A stretch of DNA of 8,152 nt, from the NCBI GenBank assembly GCA_002470135.1, contig DKNC01000070.1, forward strand, positions 6,697 to 14,848, given 5' to 3'. Made by a program: the position numbers and the translations under genes. The notes below the pieces were generated by a model. It was not told the origin of the DNA and did not search any database. It was given only the letters and a program-made list of their open reading frames with translations. How positions within the stretch are numbered: the first letter of the stretch is position 1; each line of letters starts with the position of its first letter. This stretch comes from Actinobacteria bacterium UBA7398 (lineage in GTDB: Bacteria > Actinomycetota > Actinomycetes > Nanopelagicales > Nanopelagicaceae). Below, one piece after another: positions 1 through 5,819 of this stretch.

Positions 1-354
1 TGCCATCGAATGATGAACGATGGTGCTTATTTCTTACAATGTGGTGACCCAACTGCATCTGGTTTTGGCGGCCCGGCTTGGCAACCATATGCTGATGAAA
101 ATCTCCCAGTTGATGGTCCAGCAAATTACCCAGCTGGCACTGTCGCTATGGCAAATTCTGGACCAAATACAAATGGCAGCCAATTTTTTCTGGTTTATCA
201 AGATACCCAATTCGATCCAAATTATACGATCTGGGGAAAAATTACTGCTGGTTTAAATATCGTAAAAGCAATTGGTGCTGCAGGAGTTAAAGGTGGCGGA
301 TCAGTTGGTACACCTGGTACGAAGATTGCGATTGAAAGCGTAATTGTTAATTAA
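1..354 (+). CDS. Cyclophilin-type peptidyl-prolyl cis-trans isomerase, 3' part
   Basis: The frame is open from base 1 to a TAA at 352-354, giving 117 residues; the 5' end lies outside the window. Cyclophilins catalyse cis-trans isomerisation of Xaa-Pro bonds and assist protein folding. The visible part starts at the catalytic arginine motif (CHR, residues 1-3, matching FHR of cyclophilin A). It continues with LQCGDPT (12-18), where Gln13 matches the active-site glutamine, then the core block MANSGPNTNGSQFFL (50-64) and YTIWGKI in the last beta strands. The fold runs through to the normal C-terminus. The missing N-terminal part cannot be judged, so whether the protein is cytoplasmic or has a membrane anchor or signal peptide, as some actinobacterial homologues do, is unknown. 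Its stop overlaps that of the convergent deacetylase gene by 4 nt. Family assignment is very secure; the physiological substrate is unknown. Confidence 0.95.
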   Translation, partial: CHRMMNDGAYFLQCGDPTASGFGGPAWQPYADENLPVDGPANYPAGTVAMANSGPNTNGSQFFLVYQDTQFDPNYTIWGKITAGLNIVKAIGAAGVKGGGSVGTPGTKIAIESVIVN

Positions 355-368
355 TTAGTATTAACAAT
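343..368. terminator. Perfect 9-bp inverted repeat across the two convergent gene ends; possible weak bidirectional terminator
   Basis: ATTGTTAAT at 343-351 and ATTAACAAT at 360-368 are exact reverse complements separated by 8 nt that hold the stop codons. The stem has only one G:C pair and no T-tract follows on either strand, so it is not a textbook intrinsic terminator. Its position exactly at two converging 3' ends makes a transcript-end function plausible but unproven. Confidence 0.4.
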
Positions 369-1082
369 CTTAAAGACTTCAGCAACTCTACCTTCAGCTA
401 AACCATTTGCTTGTGCGTTTCGTTCTCCCCAAGATCTAACCATATTTTCTAGCTCTGCATTATGAGCAGTCTGGCTTACATGCGCTTTAAGCGCTGCGAT
501 TTTCTTAGGAAAAGTTTCGGTAACATCAATAAAGTAATCTGGATTTGGTGATGCCATCACCCATACTTCTTTAACGCGCCAAGGTTCGAAACCTTCCGCT
601 TTAAGTTCTGGAAATGCAAATGGATTTCTCGCATCTGGATAAACTGCTTGGATTGCAGCTTCACCTGCGGCTAGATGATCTGGATGAGATGCACCAATTC
701 GTTCCCAATTTCGTTCTGGTGATTGGATCACCATGCGGTCTGGCTTTGCAATTCGAATTGCTTTAACAATATCGCGCCGCAATTGAATCGTTGGCTCTAG
801 CCAGCCATCGCGATAATTTAAGAAAGTTATATCGGTAACTCCAAGTGCAGCACCCGCGTTACGTTGTTCTTGTTGTCTAACGCGCGGCATTTCTTCCACT
901 GGCACATCAGATTCTTCGCCGCCTTGGTCGCCATTAGTGCAGATGCAATATGCAACTTCGATTCCAGCTTCAATCCATTTTGCAATGGTGCCGCCGGCGC
1001 CGAAATCGCAATCGTCAGGATGGGCGGTAACAACAAGAATCTTCTTGATTTCATTATCTGGCAGCGGAGTTGCAATGGTCAT
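351..1082 (-). CDS. PIG-L (LmbE-like) family zinc-dependent deacetylase
   Basis: This gene encodes 243 aa. PIG-L/LmbE enzymes remove N-acetyl groups from sugar-containing substrates; characterised actinobacterial members include MshB and Mca of mycothiol metabolism. The signature AHPDD is at residues 20-24, with predicted zinc ligands His21 and Asp24 and catalytic base Asp23. It is followed by a glycine-rich turn (FGAGG) and a Rossmann-like core. The second metal motif SHPDH is at 132-136, with His136 as the expected third ligand. No signal peptide or membrane segment is seen, so it should be cytosolic. The ATG at 1082-1080 is preceded by AGAGGA seven bases upstream, which fixes the start. 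The block around CICTNGDQGG and SPERNWERIGASHPDH resembles a generic actinobacterial PIG-L subgroup more than MshB or Mca, so the substrate is left open. It is transcribed divergently from pcrA and converges on the isomerase gene. Family confidence is high; specific function is unknown. Confidence 0.93.
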   Translation of the reverse strand: MTIATPLPDNEIKKILVVTAHPDDCDFGAGGTIAKWIEAGIEVAYCICTNGDQGGEESDVPVEEMPRVRQQEQRNAGAALGVTDITFLNYRDGWLEPTIQLRRDIVKAIRIAKPDRMVIQSPERNWERIGASHPDHLAAGEAAIQAVYPDARNPFAFPELKAEGFEPWRVKEVWVMASPNPDYFIDVTETFPKKIAALKAHVSQTAHNAELENMVRSWGERNAQANGLAEGRVAEVFKIVNTN

Positions 1083-1089
1083 TTGCGAA

Positions 1090-1095
1090 TCCTCT
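1090..1095 (-). promoter_or_regulatory. Ribosome binding site of the PIG-L deacetylase gene
   Basis: Read on the minus strand, AGAGGA lies seven bases before the ATG at 1082-1080, an ideal Shine-Dalgarno distance. It supports that start over any internal one. It is also the left arm of the palindrome at 1090-1102. Confidence 0.75.
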
Positions 1096-1102
1096 CAGAG
1101 GA
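1090..1102. repeat. Perfect 6-1-6 palindrome TCCTCT-C-AGAGGA in the divergent intergenic region
   Basis: The two 6-base arms are exact reverse complements around one central base. One arm serves as the deacetylase Shine-Dalgarno on the minus strand. The other puts AGAGGA on the plus strand at 1097-1102, where it is too far from the pcrA start at 1146 to act as its ribosome site. In the deacetylase mRNA leader the two arms could in principle pair, although a one-base loop is sterically poor, so protein binding or coincidence is as likely. Confidence 0.45.
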
Positions 1103-1112
1103 ACGGAGCAGA

Positions 1113-1121
1113 GTCATATCA
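1113..1121 (-). promoter_or_regulatory. Candidate extended -10 promoter element for the PIG-L deacetylase gene
   Basis: On the minus strand this reads TGATATGAC, a TGn extended -10 followed by TATGAC, a four-of-six match to TATAAT. Initiation about seven bases downstream would give a leader of roughly 24 nt that carries the AGAGGA ribosome site. No convincing -35 was found. This is a pattern match only. Confidence 0.35.
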
Positions 1122-1132
1122 GCGCCCGCCGA

Positions 1133-1138
1133 TAGACT
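1133..1138 (+). promoter_or_regulatory. Candidate -10 element for pcrA, compatible with a leaderless GTG start
   Basis: TAGACT fits the TAnnnT pattern of actinobacterial -10 elements. It ends seven bases before the GTG at 1146, so initiation at the usual distance would start the transcript at or next to the start codon. This would explain the missing Shine-Dalgarno for pcrA. No clear -35 is present. Confidence 0.35.
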
Positions 1139-1145
1139 CCCGCTC

Positions 1146-3368
1146 GTGCCAAGTTCTGAGCAATTACTTGAAGGGCTAAACCTGCCGCAGCAAGCAGCGG
1201 TGAAACATCAAGGCGGTCCGCTATTGGTAATTGCCGGTGCTGGCTCTGGCAAAACTCGAGTATTAACTAGGCGAATCGCTTATTTGATGGCAGCGCGCAA
1301 CGTCGCGCCATTCGAAATTCTTGCAATCACATTTACAAATAAAGCTGCCGGTGAGATGAAAGAACGAGTAGCCGAACTGATAGGCGATCGAGCTCGCGCA
1401 ATGTGGGTCTCCACCTTTCACTCTGCCTGCGTGCGAATTCTGCGCCAAGAAGCTACTCGAATTGGATTCACTAATTCATTTACCATTTACGACCAATCCG
1501 ATAGTTTGCGGTTAATAACTCTAGTTTTACGGGATATGAACTTAGATCCAAAGCGATACGCACCACGCGCAGCCCAAGCGATAATTTCTAATGCAAAGAA
1601 TGAATTAATCGGCCCTGCGGATTTTGCTAATCAGAGCAATAACGCGTTCGAACAAGTTGTCGCCGAGGTCTATGCGGTTTACCAACGTCGATTGACTGAC
1701 GCTAACTCCATGGATTTTGATGATTTGATAGCGCGCACCGTAGATGTGCTCCGCCGGTTCCCAGATGCAAAACTCCGATATCGAAATCGATTTAAACATG
1801 TTCTCATTGATGAATACCAAGACACTAACCACGCGCAATATGCACTGATCCGAGAATTAGTGGGTAATGAACTAGAGGGTATGCCACCAGCCGAACTCTG
1901 CGTAGTGGGTGATGCGGATCAATCTATTTATGGTTTTCGTGGCGCTACTATTCGAAACATTTTACAATTCGAAGCGGATTATCCAAATGCAACCACAATT
2001 TTGTTAGAGCAAAATTATCGGTCGACGCAAAATATTCTCACCGCAGCCAATGCGGTAATTTCTAAGAATGAATCTCGAAAAGAGAAAAATCTTTGGTCTG
2101 AAGCAGGAACCGGCGCATTCCTTACTGGTTACATTGCCGAAGATGAGCATGACGAAGCTGGTTTTATCCGCGATGAGATTTTTAGATTACAACGTGAAGG
2201 AATTTCTAACCCAGGTGACACTGCAATTTTTTACCGGACGAATGCCCAATCTCGAGTCTTTGAAGAAGTCTTTATGCGAGCCACCATTCCATACAAAGTT
2301 GTTGGTGGGGTGCGATTTTATGAACGGAAAGAAGTTAAGGATTTATTGGGATATTTGAAAGTCCTGCAAAACCCAAGCGATGAAGTTTCACTTCGCAGAG
2401 TCATCAATACGCCAAAACGTGGAATTGGCGATCGCGCTCTTGATGGCGCGGATGAAATCATGAAGCGCGAAGGGATACCTTTTTGGAACGCGCTAATCCG
2501 CATTGCGGAAGCAGATCTGCCAGCACGAGCAACTTCTGCGATAAATTCGTTTGTATCGCTAATCACCGCGCTCCAAGTTTTAGTTGAAGTAAATACAAAA
2601 CCTTCGGTAATTGCCGCAGCAGTTTTAGAACAGTCTGGAATGTTAGATGAGTTAAAAAATAGCGGTGACCCACAAGATGAAGGAAGAGTTGAAAACTTAG
2701 AAGAATTGGTAGCCGTTGCGGAAGAATATGAAGAGAGTGAAGTCGATGAAGGTGAAGTAATTTCACTCGCTGGATTTCTCGAAGATGTCGCGTTAGTTGC
2801 CGACTCTGATCAAATACCCGATGGTGCTGAACATGGTGGGGTTGTAACCCTGATGACGCTCCACACCGCTAAAGGTTTGGAATTCCCCACAGTTTTCCTT
2901 ACGGGGATGGAAGAAGGAATTTTTCCGCACTCAAGATCGCTCGGTGATAAGAAAGAATTAGAAGAAGAACGTCGACTTGCATACGTTGGCTTAACTAGAG
3001 CTCGCCAACATTTATATTTGTCGCGCGCAGAATATCGATCTGCCTGGGGAGCGCCGAATTACAATCCAGCTTCACGCTTTCTTGATGAAATTCCAGAAGC
3101 GATAATTAAATGGAATCAAACTCCCGAAAAGACTTTCACAACTACTAGAACTAAGAAATTCTTATCAACTCCGCCGCCTCGCCCAACCGGTAAGAAATCT
3201 GTTGTGATGGATTTAAATCCGGGAGATCGAGTCACTCATGACACATTTGGTTTAGGGACTGTGATAACCATCTCAGGCGAGGGCGATAAAGCCGAAGCTA
3301 CGATTGATTTTGGTGGTTATGGTGAGAAACGGTTATTGCTCCGTTATGCGCCAGTAGGTAAGTTATGA
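1146..3368 (+). CDS. pcrA: ATP-dependent DNA helicase PcrA/UvrD (superfamily 1A)
   Basis: From the GTG at 1146 this encodes 740 aa, the normal size for PcrA/UvrD. It is a 3'-5' DNA helicase acting in nucleotide excision and mismatch repair, replication-fork rescue and removal of stalled RNA polymerase. All SF1A motifs are intact in order: Q motif near 15-16, Walker A GAGSGKT (31-37), Ia ITFTNKAA (61-68), Walker B IDEYQDT (221-227), III GDADQSIYGFRGA (255-267), IV EQNYRS (288-293), V TLHTAKGLEF (571-580) and VI RLAYVGLTRAR (610-620). The C-terminal GDRVTHDTFGLGTV block (693-706) is the Tudor-like tail that contacts RNA polymerase in this family. An acidic stretch near 516-537 lies in domain 2B. 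The start is inferred: the frame stays open far upstream, but there it is antisense to the deacetylase gene. GTG 1146 gives a family-typical N-terminus ahead of LLEGLN; TTG 1083 is less likely. No Shine-Dalgarno precedes it. The TGA overlaps the next ATG (ATGA). Confidence 0.95.
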   Translation: MPSSEQLLEGLNLPQQAAVKHQGGPLLVIAGAGSGKTRVLTRRIAYLMAARNVAPFEILAITFTNKAAGEMKERVAELIGDRARAMWVSTFHSACVRILRQEATRIGFTNSFTIYDQSDSLRLITLVLRDMNLDPKRYAPRAAQAIISNAKNELIGPADFANQSNNAFEQVVAEVYAVYQRRLTDANSMDFDDLIARTVDVLRRFPDAKLRYRNRFKHVLIDEYQDTNHAQYALIRELVGNELEGMPPAELCVVGDADQSIYGFRGATIRNILQFEADYPNATTILLEQNYRSTQNILTAANAVISKNESRKEKNLWSEAGTGAFLTGYIAEDEHDEAGFIRDEIFRLQREGISNPGDTAIFYRTNAQSRVFEEVFMRATIPYKVVGGVRFYERKEVKDLLGYLKVLQNPSDEVSLRRVINTPKRGIGDRALDGADEIMKREGIPFWNALIRIAEADLPARATSAINSFVSLITALQVLVEVNTKPSVIAAAVLEQSGMLDELKNSGDPQDEGRVENLEELVAVAEEYEESEVDEGEVISLAGFLEDVALVADSDQIPDGAEHGGVVTLMTLHTAKGLEFPTVFLTGMEEGIFPHSRSLGDKKELEEERRLAYVGLTRARQHLYLSRAEYRSAWGAPNYNPASRFLDEIPEAIIKWNQTPEKTFTTTRTKKFLSTPPPRPTGKKSVVMDLNPGDRVTHDTFGLGTVITISGEGDKAEATIDFGGYGEKRLLLRYAPVGKL

Positions 3369-3787
3369 GCGTGTCCGACGCCGCTAAGAATTCACCTATC
3401 CGAGTTGTCGTCGCCAAACCAGGCTTAGATGGTCATGATCGCGGTGCCAAAGTTGTGGCGCGCGCTTTACGAGATGCTGGTTGCGAAGTTATTTACACCG
3501 GTTTACATCAAACCCCAGAACAAATTGTTAGCACGGCTGTTCAAGAAGATGCTGATGCAATTGGACTTTCAATTCTCTCGGGTGCACACATGTCGTTATT
3601 TGCACGGATCATTGATTTGTTGAAGAATGAGAAAGCAGAAGATATTATTTTATTTGGCGGTGGAATTATTCCGGATGCCGATATAAAGTCTTTGAAAGCG
3701 ATGGGCGTTGCTGAAATATTTACCCCAGGAGCACCAACCGAAGAAATCGTAAAATGGTTAAAAGGAGTTGTGCATGGATCTATTTGA
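3365..3787 (+). CDS. Stand-alone cobalamin (B12)-binding protein, like IcmB or the methylmalonyl-CoA mutase C-terminal domain
   Basis: This 140-aa protein is a single B12-binding Rossmann domain. The DGHDRG motif at 22-27 matches DxHxxG, with His24 as the lower axial cobalt ligand. SIL (69-71) and the FGGG loop (97-100) correspond to the other two parts of the cobalamin-binding signature. The block from VVVAKPGLDGHDRGAK through YTGLHQTPEQIV, SGAHMSLF and IFTPGA is characteristic of methylmalonyl-CoA and isobutyryl-CoA mutases, and the length fits IcmB, the small subunit of Streptomyces isobutyryl-CoA mutase. Such subunits bind adenosylcobalamin and need a separate large subunit, which is not seen here. 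The domain alone cannot tell methylmalonyl from isobutyryl specificity, so no gene symbol is given. The ATG overlaps the pcrA stop, and the 3' end overlaps sucC by 14 nt. Cofactor binding is close to certain; the reaction and partner are inference. Confidence 0.9.
   Translation: MSVSDAAKNSPIRVVVAKPGLDGHDRGAKVVARALRDAGCEVIYTGLHQTPEQIVSTAVQEDADAIGLSILSGAHMSLFARIIDLLKNEKAEDIILFGGGIIPDADIKSLKAMGVAEIFTPGAPTEEIVKWLKGVVHGSI
3761..3767 (+). promoter_or_regulatory. Ribosome binding site of sucC, inside the upstream coding sequence
   Basis: AAAGGAG lies six bases before the ATG at 3774 and within the last codons of the B12-protein gene. It selects ATG 3774 over the in-frame TTG at 3768, which would leave no spacing. 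Confidence 0.8.
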
Positions 3788-4937
3788 GTATCAGGCACGA
3801 GATTTATTTGAAGCGCATGGCGTGCCAGTTCTCAAAGGAGCAGTAGCCACAACTCCGGAAGCAGCCTTCGCAGCTGCGCAGTCAATGGGTGGTCGTGTAG
3901 TTGTAAAAGCGCAAGTAAAAGTTGGTGGTCGCGGTAAAGCCGGTGGTGTCAAGCTTGCTGAGAACGCTGAAGCTGCGCGCGAAGAAGCAAAAGCAATCCT
4001 TGGTATGGATATCAAAGGCCATACCGTCCATAAAGTGATGATTGCGCAAGCTGCGCCAATTGAATGTGAATACTACTTAGCAATTCTGCTAGACCGAGCA
4101 AACCGATCGTTTTTAGTAATGGCATCGGTCTCTGGTGGCATGGAAATTGAAGAAGTAGCCCATAAGACGCCAGAGAAATTAGCAAAAGTTAATATCAATC
4201 CAAACATCGGAATATCCCAAGAACTCGCGCTAGAAATTGTGCGCAAAGGTGGGTTTGGCCCCGATGTTGATCGGGCCGTTGCTGATGTTTTAGTTACGCT
4301 CTGGAAAACTTTTGTAGCTGAAGACGCGACTCTGGTTGAAGTTAACCCGCTAGTTAAAACATCAGATGGAAAAATCATTGCCCTCGATGGGAAAGTAACG
4401 CTAGATGAGAGCGCTATTTTCCGTCATGCCGATCATGAAGCGCTAATTGATCACGATGCTGCCGATCCGTTAGAAGCGCTCGCTAAAGCTAAAGATTTGA
4501 ACTATGTAAAACTCGATGGCGAAGTTGGCATCATCGGGAATGGCGCTGGTCTGGTAATGAGCACCCTCGATGTAGTCGCTTATGCTGGCGAGAAATTTGG
4601 TGGCGTGAAACCTGCGAACTTCTTAGATATCGGCGGCGGCGCTTCTGCCCAAGTTATGGCTGATGGACTTTCCATAATTCTTGGCGACCCTGCTGTTAAA
4701 AGCGTTTTCGTAAATGTCTTTGGTGGCATCACTGCTTGCGACGCGGTTGCAAACGGAATCGTACAAGCGCTAGAAATGCTCGGCGCAAAAGCGACAAAAC
4801 CAATTGTGGTTCGGTTAGATGGTAACAACGTTATTGAAGGCCGCAGAATTTTGAGCGCAGCAGCACACCCATTAGTTGAACAACTCGACACCATGGATGG
4901 CGCTGCAAGTCGCGCTGCAGAATTGGCGGCAAAATAA
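3774..4937 (+). CDS. sucC: Succinyl-CoA synthetase (ADP-forming) beta subunit
   Basis: At 387 aa, this matches the usual SucC length. With SucD it interconverts succinyl-CoA and succinate with substrate-level phosphorylation of a nucleoside diphosphate, a cytosolic TCA-cycle step. The N-terminal ATP-grasp domain begins MDLFEYQARDLF, with the nucleotide-binding VVVKAQVKVGGRGKAGG segment at 42-58. EVNPL (189-193) and ALDGK (203-207) supply the Mg-binding pair Asn191 and Asp205, spaced as Asn199 and Asp213 in the E. coli enzyme. The C-terminal ligase domain shows GNGAGLVM (256-263), DIGGGA (285-290) and NVFGGIT (314-320), which contact the phosphohistidine of SucD. The start is set by AAAGGAG six bases upstream. 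It overlaps the B12-protein gene by 14 nt and its TAA shares one base with the sucD ATG. Nucleotide preference (ATP or GTP) cannot be decided by eye. Confidence 0.97.
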   Translation: MDLFEYQARDLFEAHGVPVLKGAVATTPEAAFAAAQSMGGRVVVKAQVKVGGRGKAGGVKLAENAEAAREEAKAILGMDIKGHTVHKVMIAQAAPIECEYYLAILLDRANRSFLVMASVSGGMEIEEVAHKTPEKLAKVNINPNIGISQELALEIVRKGGFGPDVDRAVADVLVTLWKTFVAEDATLVEVNPLVKTSDGKIIALDGKVTLDESAIFRHADHEALIDHDAADPLEALAKAKDLNYVKLDGEVGIIGNGAGLVMSTLDVVAYAGEKFGGVKPANFLDIGGGASAQVMADGLSIILGDPAVKSVFVNVFGGITACDAVANGIVQALEMLGAKATKPIVVRLDGNNVIEGRRILSAAAHPLVEQLDTMDGAASRAAELAAK

Positions 4938-5818
4938 TGGCTATCTTCTTAAATAAAGAGAGCAAAGTTATTGTGCAAGGCATGACTGGTTCTGAAGGAA
5001 GTAAACACACTAAGCGAATGTTGGCCGCTGGTACAAAAATTGTTGGCGGAGTAACGCCAGGCAAAGGTGGCCAAACCGTGGATATTGATGGCACGATGCT
5101 GCCAGTTTTTAACTCAGTTTCGGAAGCAGTCGCTGCAACTGGTGCAAATGCTTCGGTAGTTTTCGTACCGCCAAAGTTTGCAAAAGCTGCAGTAATTGAT
5201 GCAGTTGATGCAAATCTTCCGTTGGTTGTTGTGATCACCGAGGGAATTCCTGTACATGACACCGCTGCATTTTTCGCTTATGCCCAAAGTAAAGGTACAA
5301 CTCGCTTAATCGGCCCAAACTGTCCGGGCCTAATTAGCCCAGGAGTATCAAATGTTGGAATTATTCCTGCCGATATAACTGGCCCTGGAAAAATTGGTTT
5401 AGTTTCTAAATCCGGAACCCTTACATACCAAATGATGTATGAACTTAGGGATTTCGGATTTACCACCGCAGTTGGAATTGGTGGCGACCCAATTATTGGT
5501 ACAACTCATATCGACTGCTTACGCGCATTCCAAGATGATCCAGAAACCGAAGCCATCGTGATGATTGGTGAAATCGGTGGCGATGCGGAAGAACGAGCTG
5601 CTGCATTCATTAAAGAATATGTAACTAAACCAGTCGTTGGGTATGTCGCTGGATTTACTGCACCAGAAGGAAAGACAATGGGCCATGCCGGCGCAATTGT
5701 CTCCGGATCATCCGGTACTGCAGCAGGTAAAAAAGATGCGTTGGAAGCTGTTGGTGTAAAAGTTGGTAAGACACCAAGTGAAACTGCAGCGATCATGCGC
5801 GCTATTTTGAAGGGCTAA
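4937..5818 (+). CDS. sucD: Succinyl-CoA synthetase (ADP-forming) alpha subunit
   Basis: At 293 aa, this is close to the 289 aa of the E. coli protein. It carries the CoA-binding Rossmann domain and the histidine phosphorylated during the reaction. VIVQGMTGSEGSKHT (11-25) is the CoA-binding N-terminal loop, followed by GVTPGKGG (38-45). GPNCPG (126-131) and the SKSGTLTY phosphate loop (157-164) are intact. GHAGAI (249-254) holds His250, equivalent to the phosphorylated His246 of E. coli. The subunit is complete, with no internal disruption. Its ATG overlaps the sucC stop by one base (TAATG) without a strong Shine-Dalgarno, so translation is probably coupled to sucC, which suits the one-to-one subunit need. 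Confidence 0.97.
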   Translation: MAIFLNKESKVIVQGMTGSEGSKHTKRMLAAGTKIVGGVTPGKGGQTVDIDGTMLPVFNSVSEAVAATGANASVVFVPPKFAKAAVIDAVDANLPLVVVITEGIPVHDTAAFFAYAQSKGTTRLIGPNCPGLISPGVSNVGIIPADITGPGKIGLVSKSGTLTYQMMYELRDFGFTTAVGIGGDPIIGTTHIDCLRAFQDDPETEAIVMIGEIGGDAEERAAAFIKEYVTKPVVGYVAGFTAPEGKTMGHAGAIVSGSSGTAAGKKDALEAVGVKVGKTPSETAAIMRAILKG

Positions 5819-5819
5819 T

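Larger units (their letters stand above)
1111..1139. repeat. Imperfect 9-bp inverted repeat with one bulged base, candidate operator between divergent genes
   Basis: GAGTC-A-TATC at 1111-1120 faces GATA-GACTC at 1131-1139 across a 10-base G+C-rich spacer. All nine positions pair once the A at 1116 is bulged out. The repeat covers the candidate -10 elements of both divergent genes, which is where a shared operator would sit. No specific regulator can be named from the sequence. Confidence 0.4.

Noticed and set aside
864..1145. In-frame upstream extension of pcrA beginning at ATG 864
   Set aside because: It is antisense to the well-supported deacetylase gene, its translation does not resemble a helicase N-terminus, and the family-typical start of PcrA lies near LLEGLN just after 1146.
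1083..1145. TTG at 1083 as an alternative pcrA start
   Set aside because: It has no suitably spaced Shine-Dalgarno, abuts the deacetylase start codon, and would translate the whole divergent promoter region.
3768..3773. TTG at 3768 as the sucC start
   Set aside because: It lies directly against AAAGGAG with no spacing, while ATG 3774 is six bases away and gives the canonical MDLFEYQA N-terminus.
4831..5262. 143-codon open frame on the minus strand across sucC and sucD
   Set aside because: It is a shadow of two clearly coding genes. The translation is low-complexity, rich in Ser, Thr, Ala and Pro, with no recognisable domain.
5701..5716. TCCGGATCATCCGG near-repeat in sucD
   Set aside because: It encodes the conserved Ser-Gly-Ser-Ser-Gly loop after GHAGAI, so the repetition follows from the protein sequence.
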